Positions 24,794 to 33,238 of a stretch of 64,000 nucleotides of DNA are shown here, piece after piece. The notes below the pieces were generated by a model, which saw only the letters and a program-made list of their open reading frames with translations, searched no databases and was not told the origin of the DNA. Position 1 is the first letter of the stretch; each line of letters starts with the position of its first letter. The position numbers and the translations under genes are program-made. This DNA comes from Candidatus Enterococcus ferrettii (GTDB lineage Bacteria; Bacillota; Bacilli; Lactobacillales; Enterococcaceae), in contig NZ_JAFREL010000016.1 in the NCBI RefSeq assembly GCF_017377655.1, positions 1 through 64,000 on the forward strand, given 5' to 3'.

Positions 24794-27174
24794 ACTTCAC
24801 CTGCCACCAAACCTCTTTGCGGGGTTCGGTTAATAATCTCATTTTGAACTTCCTGACTCAAATCAACAAAATAGGTTGTGTAGCCTGCTACACGAATTAA
24901 TAAGCCCCGATACTCCTCGGGAGCTTCCTGCGCATGCAGCAGCATATCCCGATCCACTACGTTAAAGTGAGCATGGAAAATGCCCAACGAACAAATTGAT
25001 TTCAACATAGCCATCATTTGAGTAATTCCCTTTTCCGTACGGATTAGTTCTGGAGCAATTTTCATATTCAACAACGTTCCCTGAACAAAACGGTCGTGGG
25101 GAATGTTCGACACCGAACGCAAAATTGCATTGGGACCGAGATAATCTGTTCCCCCACTTGGACTAACACCATCTGCTAACGGCGAAGATGCTTTACGACC
25201 TGAGGGTAGCGCTCCTACGGATAAGCCAAATAACGTGTTAACTGTTACTGGCAGAATGCCTGGTGTCATCTTTCCGAATTTACTCTGATAAGATTCAATT
25301 TCATCAGCAATAAATGTAAACATTTCGCTGGCAATCTCATCGACTACTGGATTGGCATTACCGTATTTTGGAACATCTTCACATAAACAGCGAATAGTTT
25401 CATACCCGTCAAAATCATTCTCAATGGCCGTCAGCAGTTCATCCATTGTCAAACACTGCCTGTCATAAATCAGTTCCTTCACCGCCGCCAAGGTATTGAT
25501 CAAATCAGCTACTCCAACAGAAGTAATTCCGTTGCCACAGGTATATTTAGCGCCGCCTCGTGAATAATCTAGCCCCTTTTCAATACACTCGCGATGCGTC
25601 AAGGACAAAACTGGGACAGGTCGTTCCATTGAGAGCTCGTCAATCACATGACTACCTTTCACACAAGCTTCAATCACATAAGTCATTTGAGCCTTGACCG
25701 CTTCTTTGAACTCGTAATAGCTGCCAAAGATTCGTGGATCACCGGTTTCAATCGAAATTTTTTCGTTGGTTTTAGGATTTTTTCCATTAGTTAAAACTAG
25801 TTCACAAACACTGCCTAAGTTTATGTCAGCCAATGAGGTGTATTGCTTCATTCGCCCCTCTAAACTCGTTTCCACACACCCACAAGGATTCCAGTCAAAG
25901 GCCTCTTTCAACGGAACACCTTTATTCATCAGCATCCGCACACCTACATCATCATTATGGAATGCTGGGAAGCCTGTTCCCAGTTTAATCAGCTCAACAA
26001 TCCGCCGCAAAAAACGATTGGAATTTTTTGCCAAGCTGTAACGTACAGATAAAGACGGCTGAGACAAACGAACCTCTTCTGTAGCCTGTAAGATCAGATA
26101 GGAAAGCTCATTCACTGCATCACGACCTAAGCTATCCACTCCACCAACACAAACATTCTGTAAAGTTGGGTAGCCTGCTACAAAGGTTGATGTCGCCTTA
26201 TCCTGGAATAGACAAACCTCATTTAATTTCACCCATAAACAATCTAAAAGCTCTTGGGCACCTTCATCTGTCAGTCGTTTAGAGCGGATATCTTCTTGGT
26301 AGTAAGGATACAAATACTGATCCATCCGTCCTGGATTGTATCCCTCAGCATTTTGTTCTATGAATAAAGACATATGATAAAAATACAGAGACTGCAAAGC
26401 TTCGTGGAAGGTTCGTGCCGGATATTTCGGTACTCGTTGACAAATTTTCGCAATTTGCAGCAGCTCATTTTGTCTCGTACAATCGTTTTCAATTGAAGCC
26501 AAGCGCAAAGCTTCCTCTCCATAACGAGCCGCTAATATTTCTAACCCTTCCAAGGTAATCAACAAGGCTGACAAGTAGCAATCCTGCTCATACGCTCCTG
26601 GCTCGGTCAGATTTAATGCCTGTTTGCGGAGCAAGACATGCTTTTTGATCCCAACTAATCCTTCATCAATGATCTGCTTGTAACTAGCGGTCACTTCTCC
26701 CGATCCTCGCATCAATCGTTTATCTATGAAAATCACACCATTGTCTCGCAGGATTTTGGTATCCTCTGGAATTTGTTTCACCCAAGCGTCGTATGCTGCT
26801 TTGCCTTGCCAATAAGGTTGAATTTCTTCCAGAAACATTTTTTTATCCTCTGGACTTAAATAAAAAGGATCCTGAGGCCGAGTACTAATTGTTTCTAATT
26901 CATCTGCTAATACTGACCAGCAAGTATCTACGCTTACAAGTCCGCCGCGCAATTTACTACCAGGACAGCCGACAATCAATTCATCCTGAAAAATTTCAAT
27001 CGTTTTTTCTTCACATTGTGCCTTAAAAGCCTTGGCCTTGCGGACTGCCAATGGCTCCCCTGCTGTTTCCTTGAACACTCTGGTCAAAATTCGAGCATTT
27101 TCCAAATCTATTTCTGGTTCGGTCCTTCTGAGTCTCTGCTTCATTCGTTCGATTCTACGAAAATAGTCATTCAT
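24775..27174 (-). CDS. Glycyl radical enzyme, eliminase/dehydratase type
   Basis: Protein of 799 residues from the ATG at 27174 (site GGAGG nine bases upstream; an in-frame ATG at 27225 lacks one). The C-terminal radical motif is RVAGYTTYF with Gly764. The active-site loop reads CGCVETS, giving thiyl Cys433 and base Glu435. Cys-x-Glu is the pattern of C-O, C-N and C-S bond-cleaving members (glycerol dehydratase, choline lyase, isethionate lyase), whereas pyruvate formate-lyase has two adjacent Cys. So despite the common label, this is probably not a PFL. No microcompartment shell, aldehyde dehydrogenase or alcohol dehydrogenase gene is adjacent. Substrate unknown. Confidence 0.9.
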   Translation of the reverse strand: MNDYFRRIERMKQRLRRTEPEIDLENARILTRVFKETAGEPLAVRKAKAFKAQCEEKTIEIFQDELIVGCPGSKLRGGLVSVDTCWSVLADELETISTRPQDPFYLSPEDKKMFLEEIQPYWQGKAAYDAWVKQIPEDTKILRDNGVIFIDKRLMRGSGEVTASYKQIIDEGLVGIKKHVLLRKQALNLTEPGAYEQDCYLSALLITLEGLEILAARYGEEALRLASIENDCTRQNELLQIAKICQRVPKYPARTFHEALQSLYFYHMSLFIEQNAEGYNPGRMDQYLYPYYQEDIRSKRLTDEGAQELLDCLWVKLNEVCLFQDKATSTFVAGYPTLQNVCVGGVDSLGRDAVNELSYLILQATEEVRLSQPSLSVRYSLAKNSNRFLRRIVELIKLGTGFPAFHNDDVGVRMLMNKGVPLKEAFDWNPCGCVETSLEGRMKQYTSLADINLGSVCELVLTNGKNPKTNEKISIETGDPRIFGSYYEFKEAVKAQMTYVIEACVKGSHVIDELSMERPVPVLSLTHRECIEKGLDYSRGGAKYTCGNGITSVGVADLINTLAAVKELIYDRQCLTMDELLTAIENDFDGYETIRCLCEDVPKYGNANPVVDEIASEMFTFIADEIESYQSKFGKMTPGILPVTVNTLFGLSVGALPSGRKASSPLADGVSPSGGTDYLGPNAILRSVSNIPHDRFVQGTLLNMKIAPELIRTEKGITQMMAMLKSICSLGIFHAHFNVVDRDMLLHAQEAPEEYRGLLIRVAGYTTYFVDLSQEVQNEIINRTPQRGLVAGEVWKEQY

Positions 27175-27400
27175 TAAGACAAGCCTCCGTTCATAAGCTG
27201 CTATTTGCTTCCATTTTACGCCCATCCATTAAAAAAAACAAAAGATATCATTAAAAATTGCGCCGTTTCAATTTGTTTTTTAGGAAAAACAGTCGGCAAA
27301 AGCCCATACTAATAGATTAATTCATACTTTTCCTTGAGCTTAATAAAATGAGTTCTCAATTATAAAAAAACTTTTAACCTTTCACATAGATAATTATATT

Positions 27401-27426
27401 CTATAGTGGTGAACATTTAACTATAG
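27401..27426. promoter_or_regulatory. Inverted repeat upstream of the glycyl radical operon
   Basis: CTATAGT (27401-27407) and ACTATAG (27420-27426) are perfect mirrors separated by 12 nt, about 230 nt before the glycyl radical gene. It may be an operator; no T-run follows, so it is not a terminator. The remaining gap (27175-27510) is AT-rich with no other clear feature. Confidence 0.4.
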
Positions 27427-27510
27427 TAACCTTCTATCCATCCGATTCTCTCATATTTATAATCTTTTTCATTCTTAAGATAGTCTTAGCAACAAGAGCT
27501 CCCTTAACGT

Positions 27511-27557
27511 AAAAAATCTTTCCTCTGATACACAAATACTGTATCAGAGGAAAGATT
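27511..27557 (-). terminator. Terminator of the MFS/CocE operon
   Basis: A perfect 18-bp stem with a 7-nt loop (arms 27515-27532 and 27540-27557), followed on the minus strand by TTTTTT. It separates this operon from the glycyl radical operon downstream. Confidence 0.93.
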
Positions 27558-27567
27558 CCATAAAAGA

Positions 27568-29589
27568 TTACATCCCGTTGCGTTTGATTTTTTGATCCCA
27601 ATTTTTCGTATAAATAGGCTGCTCGTTTTCCGACACATCCATTTGACCGGTAATATAGAAATAGTCTTTATCCGAGGTTTGTGTCGTCGTAATATCCGCA
27701 TTGGTCCACCAGCCCTCACGACCAATTCGCATATTTTGAGTAATCACGTAATGGGCGGACAATGGATCTTGATTCGATAAGGTCAATTCGCGCTTCAAAT
27801 TGTGTTCAACTGTCACATCCACTTCATCAAAGCGATAAATTCCTTCACCGAACACGCCACCAATTCCATTCGTCATACAAGTCCAGGTATCATTAACTAA
27901 ATCGTAGGTAATTTCTCGTTCCACCTTACCTTCTGATAAAATGGTCATCGGTGTCAATGGAGCAGATTGCGCTTCTGGATCTGGCCCCGAAATCTCTGCA
28001 CCATGGAAAATCGGCAATACAAAGCGAGCATCTTTCAAATTAAGAGTTAAGCTATAGTCCTCCGGCATTGTCCAAAACATCGGCCAAGCAGTATTAGCCA
28101 AAGATAATCGAATTCGATGCCCTGCCTTAAAGCGATGGCCGCAACAATCCAAGCCAACAAAGGCTTGAACCTCTTCACCTGGTGTCAAATGAACCACCTT
28201 GTCATGTCCTTGTAAGTGCGTTAAATTCATTACTCCATAAGAAACCCGAGTAGAAGCTCCATCTGGACCAACATCACATAAAGAAGCATAAATCATAGCA
28301 TTGGGCTTATCGCTGGATAAGTTGATTTCAACCTTTGGATAACCAAAGATTTCCAAATCCTCTTCCAGTATTTCTGAATCGAAGGTCATAGACAAACCAT
28401 TATCTAAACGCTGATCCCCCGGAGATTCTCCCGGCACACCAGCACCCATCCATTCATTAGCCAGCAAAGTATGATTCAATGGGGTATGCAAAACGGTCTT
28501 CTCTTCCTGATCGCCCCGTTCATGAACCAAACGTCTATAGGTTAAGCCATAAGCTTTTGAAGTAACTTCTTTTGATGGCCAGTCCTCTAATCCAACCCAT
28601 CGGCCTTTACTTACCGGCACATGAGTAGACGGTGGCATGCTGTCCTCGATCCAAGCTTGAACCATCGGACCGTCCATTGCTCCATTGTCTTTCCCCTTAA
28701 GCCAATGATCCCACCACTTCACACCTTCACCTAAGAAGTTAATCGCTGGCTCTGGTACACCATCGTGGGAATAGACATGAGCCCATGGCCCAATAATCCC
28801 TTTTTTCGGCACACTCAACCCCTTCAATAAACTTAATACGGTATTAGTATAAGAATCTGCATAACCATCTATACAGAAGACCGGCACCTGAATATCTTCA
28901 TAGTTTTCGCAAACCGAACCATGCTTCCAGTAGTCATCCCGCGTTTGATGCTCTAGCCAGTTCGCCATCCACAACGGCATATTTTTCAAGCGATCCAGCC
29001 ACATTTCTCGCCAGCGATCGCCAACAACATTGGGATCAATCGCTCGTGACTGATAGCCCAGCATAATTGCGCCCCACCAAAAGCTGTCATTTAAAATCAA
29101 GCCGCCCTTGTAATGGATATCATTATTGTAACGATCATCGGTGTAACCAACCACCATAACTGCTTTTAAAGCTGGCGGTTTGCGGGCAGCAATCTGCAGG
29201 GAATTAAAGCCGCCCCATGACTTACCCATCATTGCCACTTGACCATCACACCAAGGTTGTGTACTGATCCACTCAATAATCTCCATCGCATCATCTTGTT
29301 CCTGTTTTAAATACTCGTCTTCCAGCAGGCCATCTGACTCTCCCGTTCCCCGCATATCCACTCGAACAACGTTGTAGCCATGACCCGAGAAAAAACCATG
29401 CATAGGATTATCTCTTCCCCGAGTTCCATCTGTTTTACGATAAGGCAGGTATTCAAGAATTGTTGGCAACGGCTCTTCTGATTCTGGCAGCCAGATCCGA
29501 CAGGACAAACGCGTTCCATCAGATAAAGTAAACCACTCATTTTCGATTACTTTTACCTGATAAGGAAATTCTGTTACGATTTTTTTCAC
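27568..29589 (-). CDS. CocE/NonD family hydrolase (X-Pro peptidase-like)
   Basis: Protein of 673 residues of the alpha/beta-hydrolase family that includes cocaine esterase, cephalosporin acylases and the S15 X-prolyl dipeptidyl-peptidases. The nucleophile elbow is GKSWGGFN (Ser124), preceded by the oxyanion region (RVDMRGTGESDG). The C-terminal jelly-roll domain (from about 430) is typical. No signal peptide, so it acts in the cytoplasm. It starts 13 nt after the MFS transporter gene, so it probably hydrolyses the ester or amide that the transporter brings in. Substrate unknown; true PepX enzymes are longer (about 760). Confidence 0.88.
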   Translation of the reverse strand: MKKIVTEFPYQVKVIENEWFTLSDGTRLSCRIWLPESEEPLPTILEYLPYRKTDGTRGRDNPMHGFFSGHGYNVVRVDMRGTGESDGLLEDEYLKQEQDDAMEIIEWISTQPWCDGQVAMMGKSWGGFNSLQIAARKPPALKAVMVVGYTDDRYNNDIHYKGGLILNDSFWWGAIMLGYQSRAIDPNVVGDRWREMWLDRLKNMPLWMANWLEHQTRDDYWKHGSVCENYEDIQVPVFCIDGYADSYTNTVLSLLKGLSVPKKGIIGPWAHVYSHDGVPEPAINFLGEGVKWWDHWLKGKDNGAMDGPMVQAWIEDSMPPSTHVPVSKGRWVGLEDWPSKEVTSKAYGLTYRRLVHERGDQEEKTVLHTPLNHTLLANEWMGAGVPGESPGDQRLDNGLSMTFDSEILEEDLEIFGYPKVEINLSSDKPNAMIYASLCDVGPDGASTRVSYGVMNLTHLQGHDKVVHLTPGEEVQAFVGLDCCGHRFKAGHRIRLSLANTAWPMFWTMPEDYSLTLNLKDARFVLPIFHGAEISGPDPEAQSAPLTPMTILSEGKVEREITYDLVNDTWTCMTNGIGGVFGEGIYRFDEVDVTVEHNLKRELTLSNQDPLSAHYVITQNMRIGREGWWTNADITTTQTSDKDYFYITGQMDVSENEQPIYTKNWDQKIKRNGM

Positions 29590-29602
29590 TATTGGTTCCT
29601 CC

Positions 29603-30898
29603 TTATTGTTGCACTTCTTTTAGTTTCTGTTCTTCCTTATATTTCTTGCCATAGGTTCTGCCCCAAATAATACACAGAACAGCTCCAATTACTGCCATTG
29701 CAATCATTAAACTAAAGTAAATAAAGTATCCGGTATTTCCTTCAAAGCGATCCAAAATATTTCCGGCTACTAATGGCGCAATAACCTCTGGTAAATAGCC
29801 TAGTGTACTAGCTAAGCCAATAGCAACTCCCGATAGTCTTAAAGGAATACCTCCTTCTGACATAAAGGAGAAGAAAATCCCGTAGTTTGAATACATCGCC
29901 AAGTAAACCATGCTTGCAGCAACAATCAATAGAACCACCTGGATTTGCCCACTCATTCCAGCAATTGAAACCATGAGCAGTGTGCCTAATCCCATTACCA
30001 CAAACCCCGCCATCATTACCGTAGACTTACTAATTTTATCAGCCAAAAACCCTCCAATCGGCGCTGCTACCAGCCGACAATATTGGGCCAAAACTGTCAC
30101 TATTGCCGCAAAAACTGCGGATGTCCCGATAATATTGGAGGCATACGGTGTGAAGTAATAAATCGACATATTGAAAATATAGCTCGTGAACATCATTCCA
30201 ACAATCAACCAAATCGCTGGCATTTTCAGCACATCCAGTACATCCTTGAACTTAAATTTCTCTCCCGATACATCTTCAACCGAACGTGTCGGCTCTTTTA
30301 CCAAGAACAAAAAGGCCAAACCGCATAGAATCGGAATGACTGAATAAAAGATAATAATCCAGCGCAACCCAGCCGCCTCAGTTAGAGCTTTTTGGAAAAA
30401 ACCAAAAATAGCTGTAGCAATCGCCATATGAATCACGTTGGTAATTCCTCGTGTCCCTTCAAAAATGCCATACGCACGACTTTGTTCATCATCCGCTGCT
30501 TGCATGCGTACAATTTTTAACAAAGCTGGCCAGAAAGTCAAAAGAGAGGTCACACCCCATAAAGCATAAATAAGAAAAAGTGCAATAAAGCTAGTAAAAA
30601 AGAGGTGCAAAAAGCCCCCTAATCCTGTTGCAATCAGTGAGAAAACCAGCAATTTCTTCGCCGCAAAACGATCGGCTAAAATTCCTCCTATTAAATAGGA
30701 AACAAGTCCCATAAAACCATAGGCACTTCCCAGTGATCCCATTTGTGTGTTAGTCAACCCGTAGGTCGCAATGTAAGCATCATAATAATACAAACGAAAA
30801 TAGGCCAAACCATAAATAATCGAACCTGCAATTGCCAACAAAACAACTGTAAAAAAATTCTTTCGTAATCCCTGCTTCACATCTGCCGTATCCATCAT
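29603..30898 (-). CDS. MFS transporter
   Basis: Membrane protein of 431 residues (start at the first ATG of an ATGATG pair at 30898, site GGGGGAG) with 12 hydrophobic segments. The loop between helices 2 and 3 carries GGILADRFAAKKLL, the MFS signature, repeated in weaker form at GGFLADKISKSTVM in the second half. It resembles oxalate/formate- or organic-anion-type permeases more than sugar porters. It lies between an AraC-family regulator gene and the CocE-type hydrolase gene, all on one strand. Confidence 0.9.
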   Translation of the reverse strand: MMDTADVKQGLRKNFFTVVLLAIAGSIIYGLAYFRLYYYDAYIATYGLTNTQMGSLGSAYGFMGLVSYLIGGILADRFAAKKLLVFSLIATGLGGFLHLFFTSFIALFLIYALWGVTSLLTFWPALLKIVRMQAADDEQSRAYGIFEGTRGITNVIHMAIATAIFGFFQKALTEAAGLRWIIIFYSVIPILCGLAFLFLVKEPTRSVEDVSGEKFKFKDVLDVLKMPAIWLIVGMMFTSYIFNMSIYYFTPYASNIIGTSAVFAAIVTVLAQYCRLVAAPIGGFLADKISKSTVMMAGFVVMGLGTLLMVSIAGMSGQIQVVLLIVAASMVYLAMYSNYGIFFSFMSEGGIPLRLSGVAIGLASTLGYLPEVIAPLVAGNILDRFEGNTGYFIYFSLMIAMAVIGAVLCIIWGRTYGKKYKEEQKLKEVQQ

Positions 30899-31032
30899 AA
30901 CTCCCCCTTTTTTCATAATCGTTTCCGTGCTTGCCGCTCATCATACCGCACTGTTTGATCGAAGATTCACATGTTTTTACCCCCTAGAACACAAACATTT
31001 CGTTTTCTTAGAACAGAATAAAACATTGTGAT

Positions 31033-31070
31033 GTTCTAATAAAATTTTAACATGAAAATTTTATTAGAAC
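31033..31070. repeat. Perfect 16-bp palindrome upstream of the MFS gene
   Basis: GTTCTAATAAAATTTT and its exact mirror flank AACATG. The outer ACATT/AATGT extends the symmetry after a 5-nt bulge on one side. Two more AGAACA copies lie closer to the MFS gene (in 30980-31020). No T-run follows on either strand, so an operator or a folded 5' leader is more likely than a terminator. Confidence 0.6.
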
Positions 31071-31098
31071 AATGTCTGATTGAACGCTTACATGCTTA

Positions 31099-31127
31099 AA
31101 AACCTAAGGGCAGTTATGTCCTTAGGT
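31099..31127 (-). terminator. Terminator of the AraC-type regulator
   Basis: Minus-strand ACCTAAG/CTTAGGT stem followed by TTTTTAAG, overlapping the stop at 31122. Confidence 0.75.
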
Positions 31128-32027
31128 CGCTCGTGGAACTACTGCCTGTCTTTTCAGTTGCTCCTCCACATCAGTAAATGTTTGCTCATCCAGGGGATTA
31201 TTTCGCATTCGTTTCCGGTATTCCGTTGGTGTTTCACCTGTGCTTTTCTTGAAGGTCCGACTGAAAACAATCAGGCTGTTAAAGCCCACCTGAACGGCAA
31301 TTTCCTCTACCGATTCTTGCGTATAGGCCAACATAAAAGCCGCTCGGTTGGTGCGGACTCCATTCAAATATTCCTTAATCCCCATATCCATCTGCTTGCT
31401 GAAAACCCGCGATAAATGACTACGATTCACAGCCAAATATTTAGCAATAACTTCAACAGTTATTTTTTCTGCATAGTGCTGCTGTATGTATTCAACTGTT
31501 GCCAAAGCCAATGGTGAAGACAGTTCTTCAGCTGAAGCATTGATTTTGCCCCCATCCTTAAGCAAATCTCCTAAGAAATGATAGGTTTTTTCATTCAAAG
31601 CTAATTCATTCAGTAAACTGTCTTGACTAAACGCAAGACAGTCCTTGATTATCTCTACATATTGATGGGTATTAGAAGAAATCATGGTAAAGCCCTCTTC
31701 TCCAAAAGCCGAATGGCGAATAATTTCTTCCGTCGTCTCACCACTAAAAGCTAGCCAGCCATACAACCAAGGCTCCTCTGCATCGGCACGATAAAAAGTC
31801 GTCAATCCAGGACGAATGAGAAAAAGATCCCCTTTGCTTAGTTGAAATTTTTGATCCTTAACATGGTAAGTCCCCTTGCCCTCCAATACTACGTGCAAAA
31901 CGAAGCATTCCCGAATCGCTGGCCCAAATGAGTGATAGGGTAAGGTTCTAGAAATCCCACAAAATTGAAACTGCAAATCACCAGAAAGATAGTGCTGACC
32001 CTTTTTCAAAAATAGTGCCTGCTCCAT
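31122..32027 (-). CDS. AraC family transcriptional regulator
   Basis: Protein of 301 residues: an N-terminal cupin-like sensor (HVVLEGKGTYHVKDQKFQLSKGD) and a C-terminal pair of helix-turn-helix motifs (VIAKYLAVNRSHLSRVFSKQMDMGIKEYLNGVR and VEEIAVQVGFNSLIVFSRTFKKSTGETPTEYR in parts). This is the layout of carbohydrate-responsive AraC regulators. It is upstream of the MFS/hydrolase genes on the same strand and divergent from galM, so it could control either; the palindrome and AGAACA repeats point to the MFS unit. Confidence 0.9.
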   Translation of the reverse strand: MEQALFLKKGQHYLSGDLQFQFCGISRTLPYHSFGPAIRECFVLHVVLEGKGTYHVKDQKFQLSKGDLFLIRPGLTTFYRADAEEPWLYGWLAFSGETTEEIIRHSAFGEEGFTMISSNTHQYVEIIKDCLAFSQDSLLNELALNEKTYHFLGDLLKDGGKINASAEELSSPLALATVEYIQQHYAEKITVEVIAKYLAVNRSHLSRVFSKQMDMGIKEYLNGVRTNRAAFMLAYTQESVEEIAVQVGFNSLIVFSRTFKKSTGETPTEYRKRMRNNPLDEQTFTDVEEQLKRQAVVPRAT

Positions 32028-32098
32028 ATTTGCTCACACTCCTTACTACCAGTATAATAAGATGCAACAAAAAGTTAAATAGTAATCACAGAAGTAAG

Positions 32099-32127
32099 TT
32101 AAAAAGGAAGCGTTTTTTTGATACTAT
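32099..32127 (+). promoter_or_regulatory. gal promoter with overlapping cre-like site
   Basis: TTAAAA (32099-32104), 17-nt spacer, TACTAT (32122-32127) preceded by TG at -14, an extended -10. Between the boxes lies GGAAGCGTTTTTTT, close to the catabolite-responsive element consensus (first T replaced). CcpA bound here would repress galMK. Confidence 0.5.
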
Positions 32128-32192
32128 TTGGTATATAAAAGCCGATGTTGGATCAAAATGCTCATTCAGAGATATACGAAAGGATGTTTATA

Positions 32193-33236
32193 GTGAAAAT
32201 TAGTAATACAGAGTTCGGTGGAGGCTATCGATTAATTACTTTAGAAAATGAACAAGGCATGCAGCTTGCGGTTTCCGATTTAGGGGCCCGAATTGTTCGT
32301 TTAAGTGTTCCAGCTGCTGGAAAACAACGAGAGCTGATTTTAGGCTTTGATTCAGCTGAAGAATATTTAGTCAAAGATCCTTACATCGGTGCCAGCATTG
32401 GGCGAACCGCTGGACGAATTGAAAATGGTATCTTTGATCTGAACGGGCAAACGATTCAAGTCGACGTAGATAAAACCACCCACCATTCACTGCATGGCGG
32501 GCAACCTGGCTTTGAAAGTAAAAAATGGACCTATACAATTATCGAAGGTCATAACGAAGCCTCTGTTTTGTTCTCCCTGATCAGTCCTGAGGGCGAGCAT
32601 GGTTATCCTGGAACTTTAGACATAGAAGTCAGATATACGCTAACTGCTGATAATCGTTGGCGCATTACAACTCGAGGAATCAGCGATCGAGACACTTTAT
32701 TTAACCCTACCAATCATGTGTATTTCAATTTATCTGGTGATTGTACGGAGGCAGTTGATCAGCACCAGCTTTGGCTGAATAGTTCCTATTTTGCAGAACT
32801 GCGGCAGGATACTATTCCTACAGGTAAAAAGCTGCCCGTTGCCGGAACTGCCTTTGATTTTACTAAAAAGAAAGCTTTAGCTGAGTTGTTCATCAGTAAT
32901 TTTGACCAAAAGCAATTAGCTGATGGGATGGATCATCCCTTCTTTTTAGATCAAGCAGACTTGAACGTCCCAGCTGCAATTTTAACTAGTCCTGATGAAA
33001 AAGTAGAACTAACAGTCAAAACTGACGCGAGCAGTGTGGTTTTATTTACTGCTAATTTTGGCGACAACACTCCCGAAATGCACGGACAAAAGATGGCAAA
33101 CCATGGAGGAATTACTTTTGAAACACAAACAGCTCCAGGAGCAGAGCAATTTCCAGAGTTTGGATCCATCCAATTAACTGCTTATCAACCATTTACAACG
33201 ATTACTGAGTTCAAGATAGAAGGAAAAGAGGAATAA
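32193..33236 (+). CDS. galM: Aldose 1-epimerase (galactose mutarotase)
   Basis: Protein of 347 residues starting at GTG 32193 (site AAAGGA nine bases upstream). Mutarotase motifs are NGTAGR-like GRTAGRIENG, HHSLHGG with a catalytic His, and NPTNHVYFNLSG with the second His; the Glu base is in GGITFETQ. It interconverts alpha and beta galactose for the Leloir route. galK follows after 2 nt. galT and galE are not in the window. Confidence 0.93.
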   Translation: MKISNTEFGGGYRLITLENEQGMQLAVSDLGARIVRLSVPAAGKQRELILGFDSAEEYLVKDPYIGASIGRTAGRIENGIFDLNGQTIQVDVDKTTHHSLHGGQPGFESKKWTYTIIEGHNEASVLFSLISPEGEHGYPGTLDIEVRYTLTADNRWRITTRGISDRDTLFNPTNHVYFNLSGDCTEAVDQHQLWLNSSYFAELRQDTIPTGKKLPVAGTAFDFTKKKALAELFISNFDQKQLADGMDHPFFLDQADLNVPAAILTSPDEKVELTVKTDASSVVLFTANFGDNTPEMHGQKMANHGGITFETQTAPGAEQFPEFGSIQLTAYQPFTTITEFKIEGKEE

Positions 33237-33238
33237 TT

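Noticed and set aside
24775..27174. Annotation as pyruvate formate-lyase
   Set aside because: The active site is Cys-Val-Glu rather than the paired cysteines of PFL.
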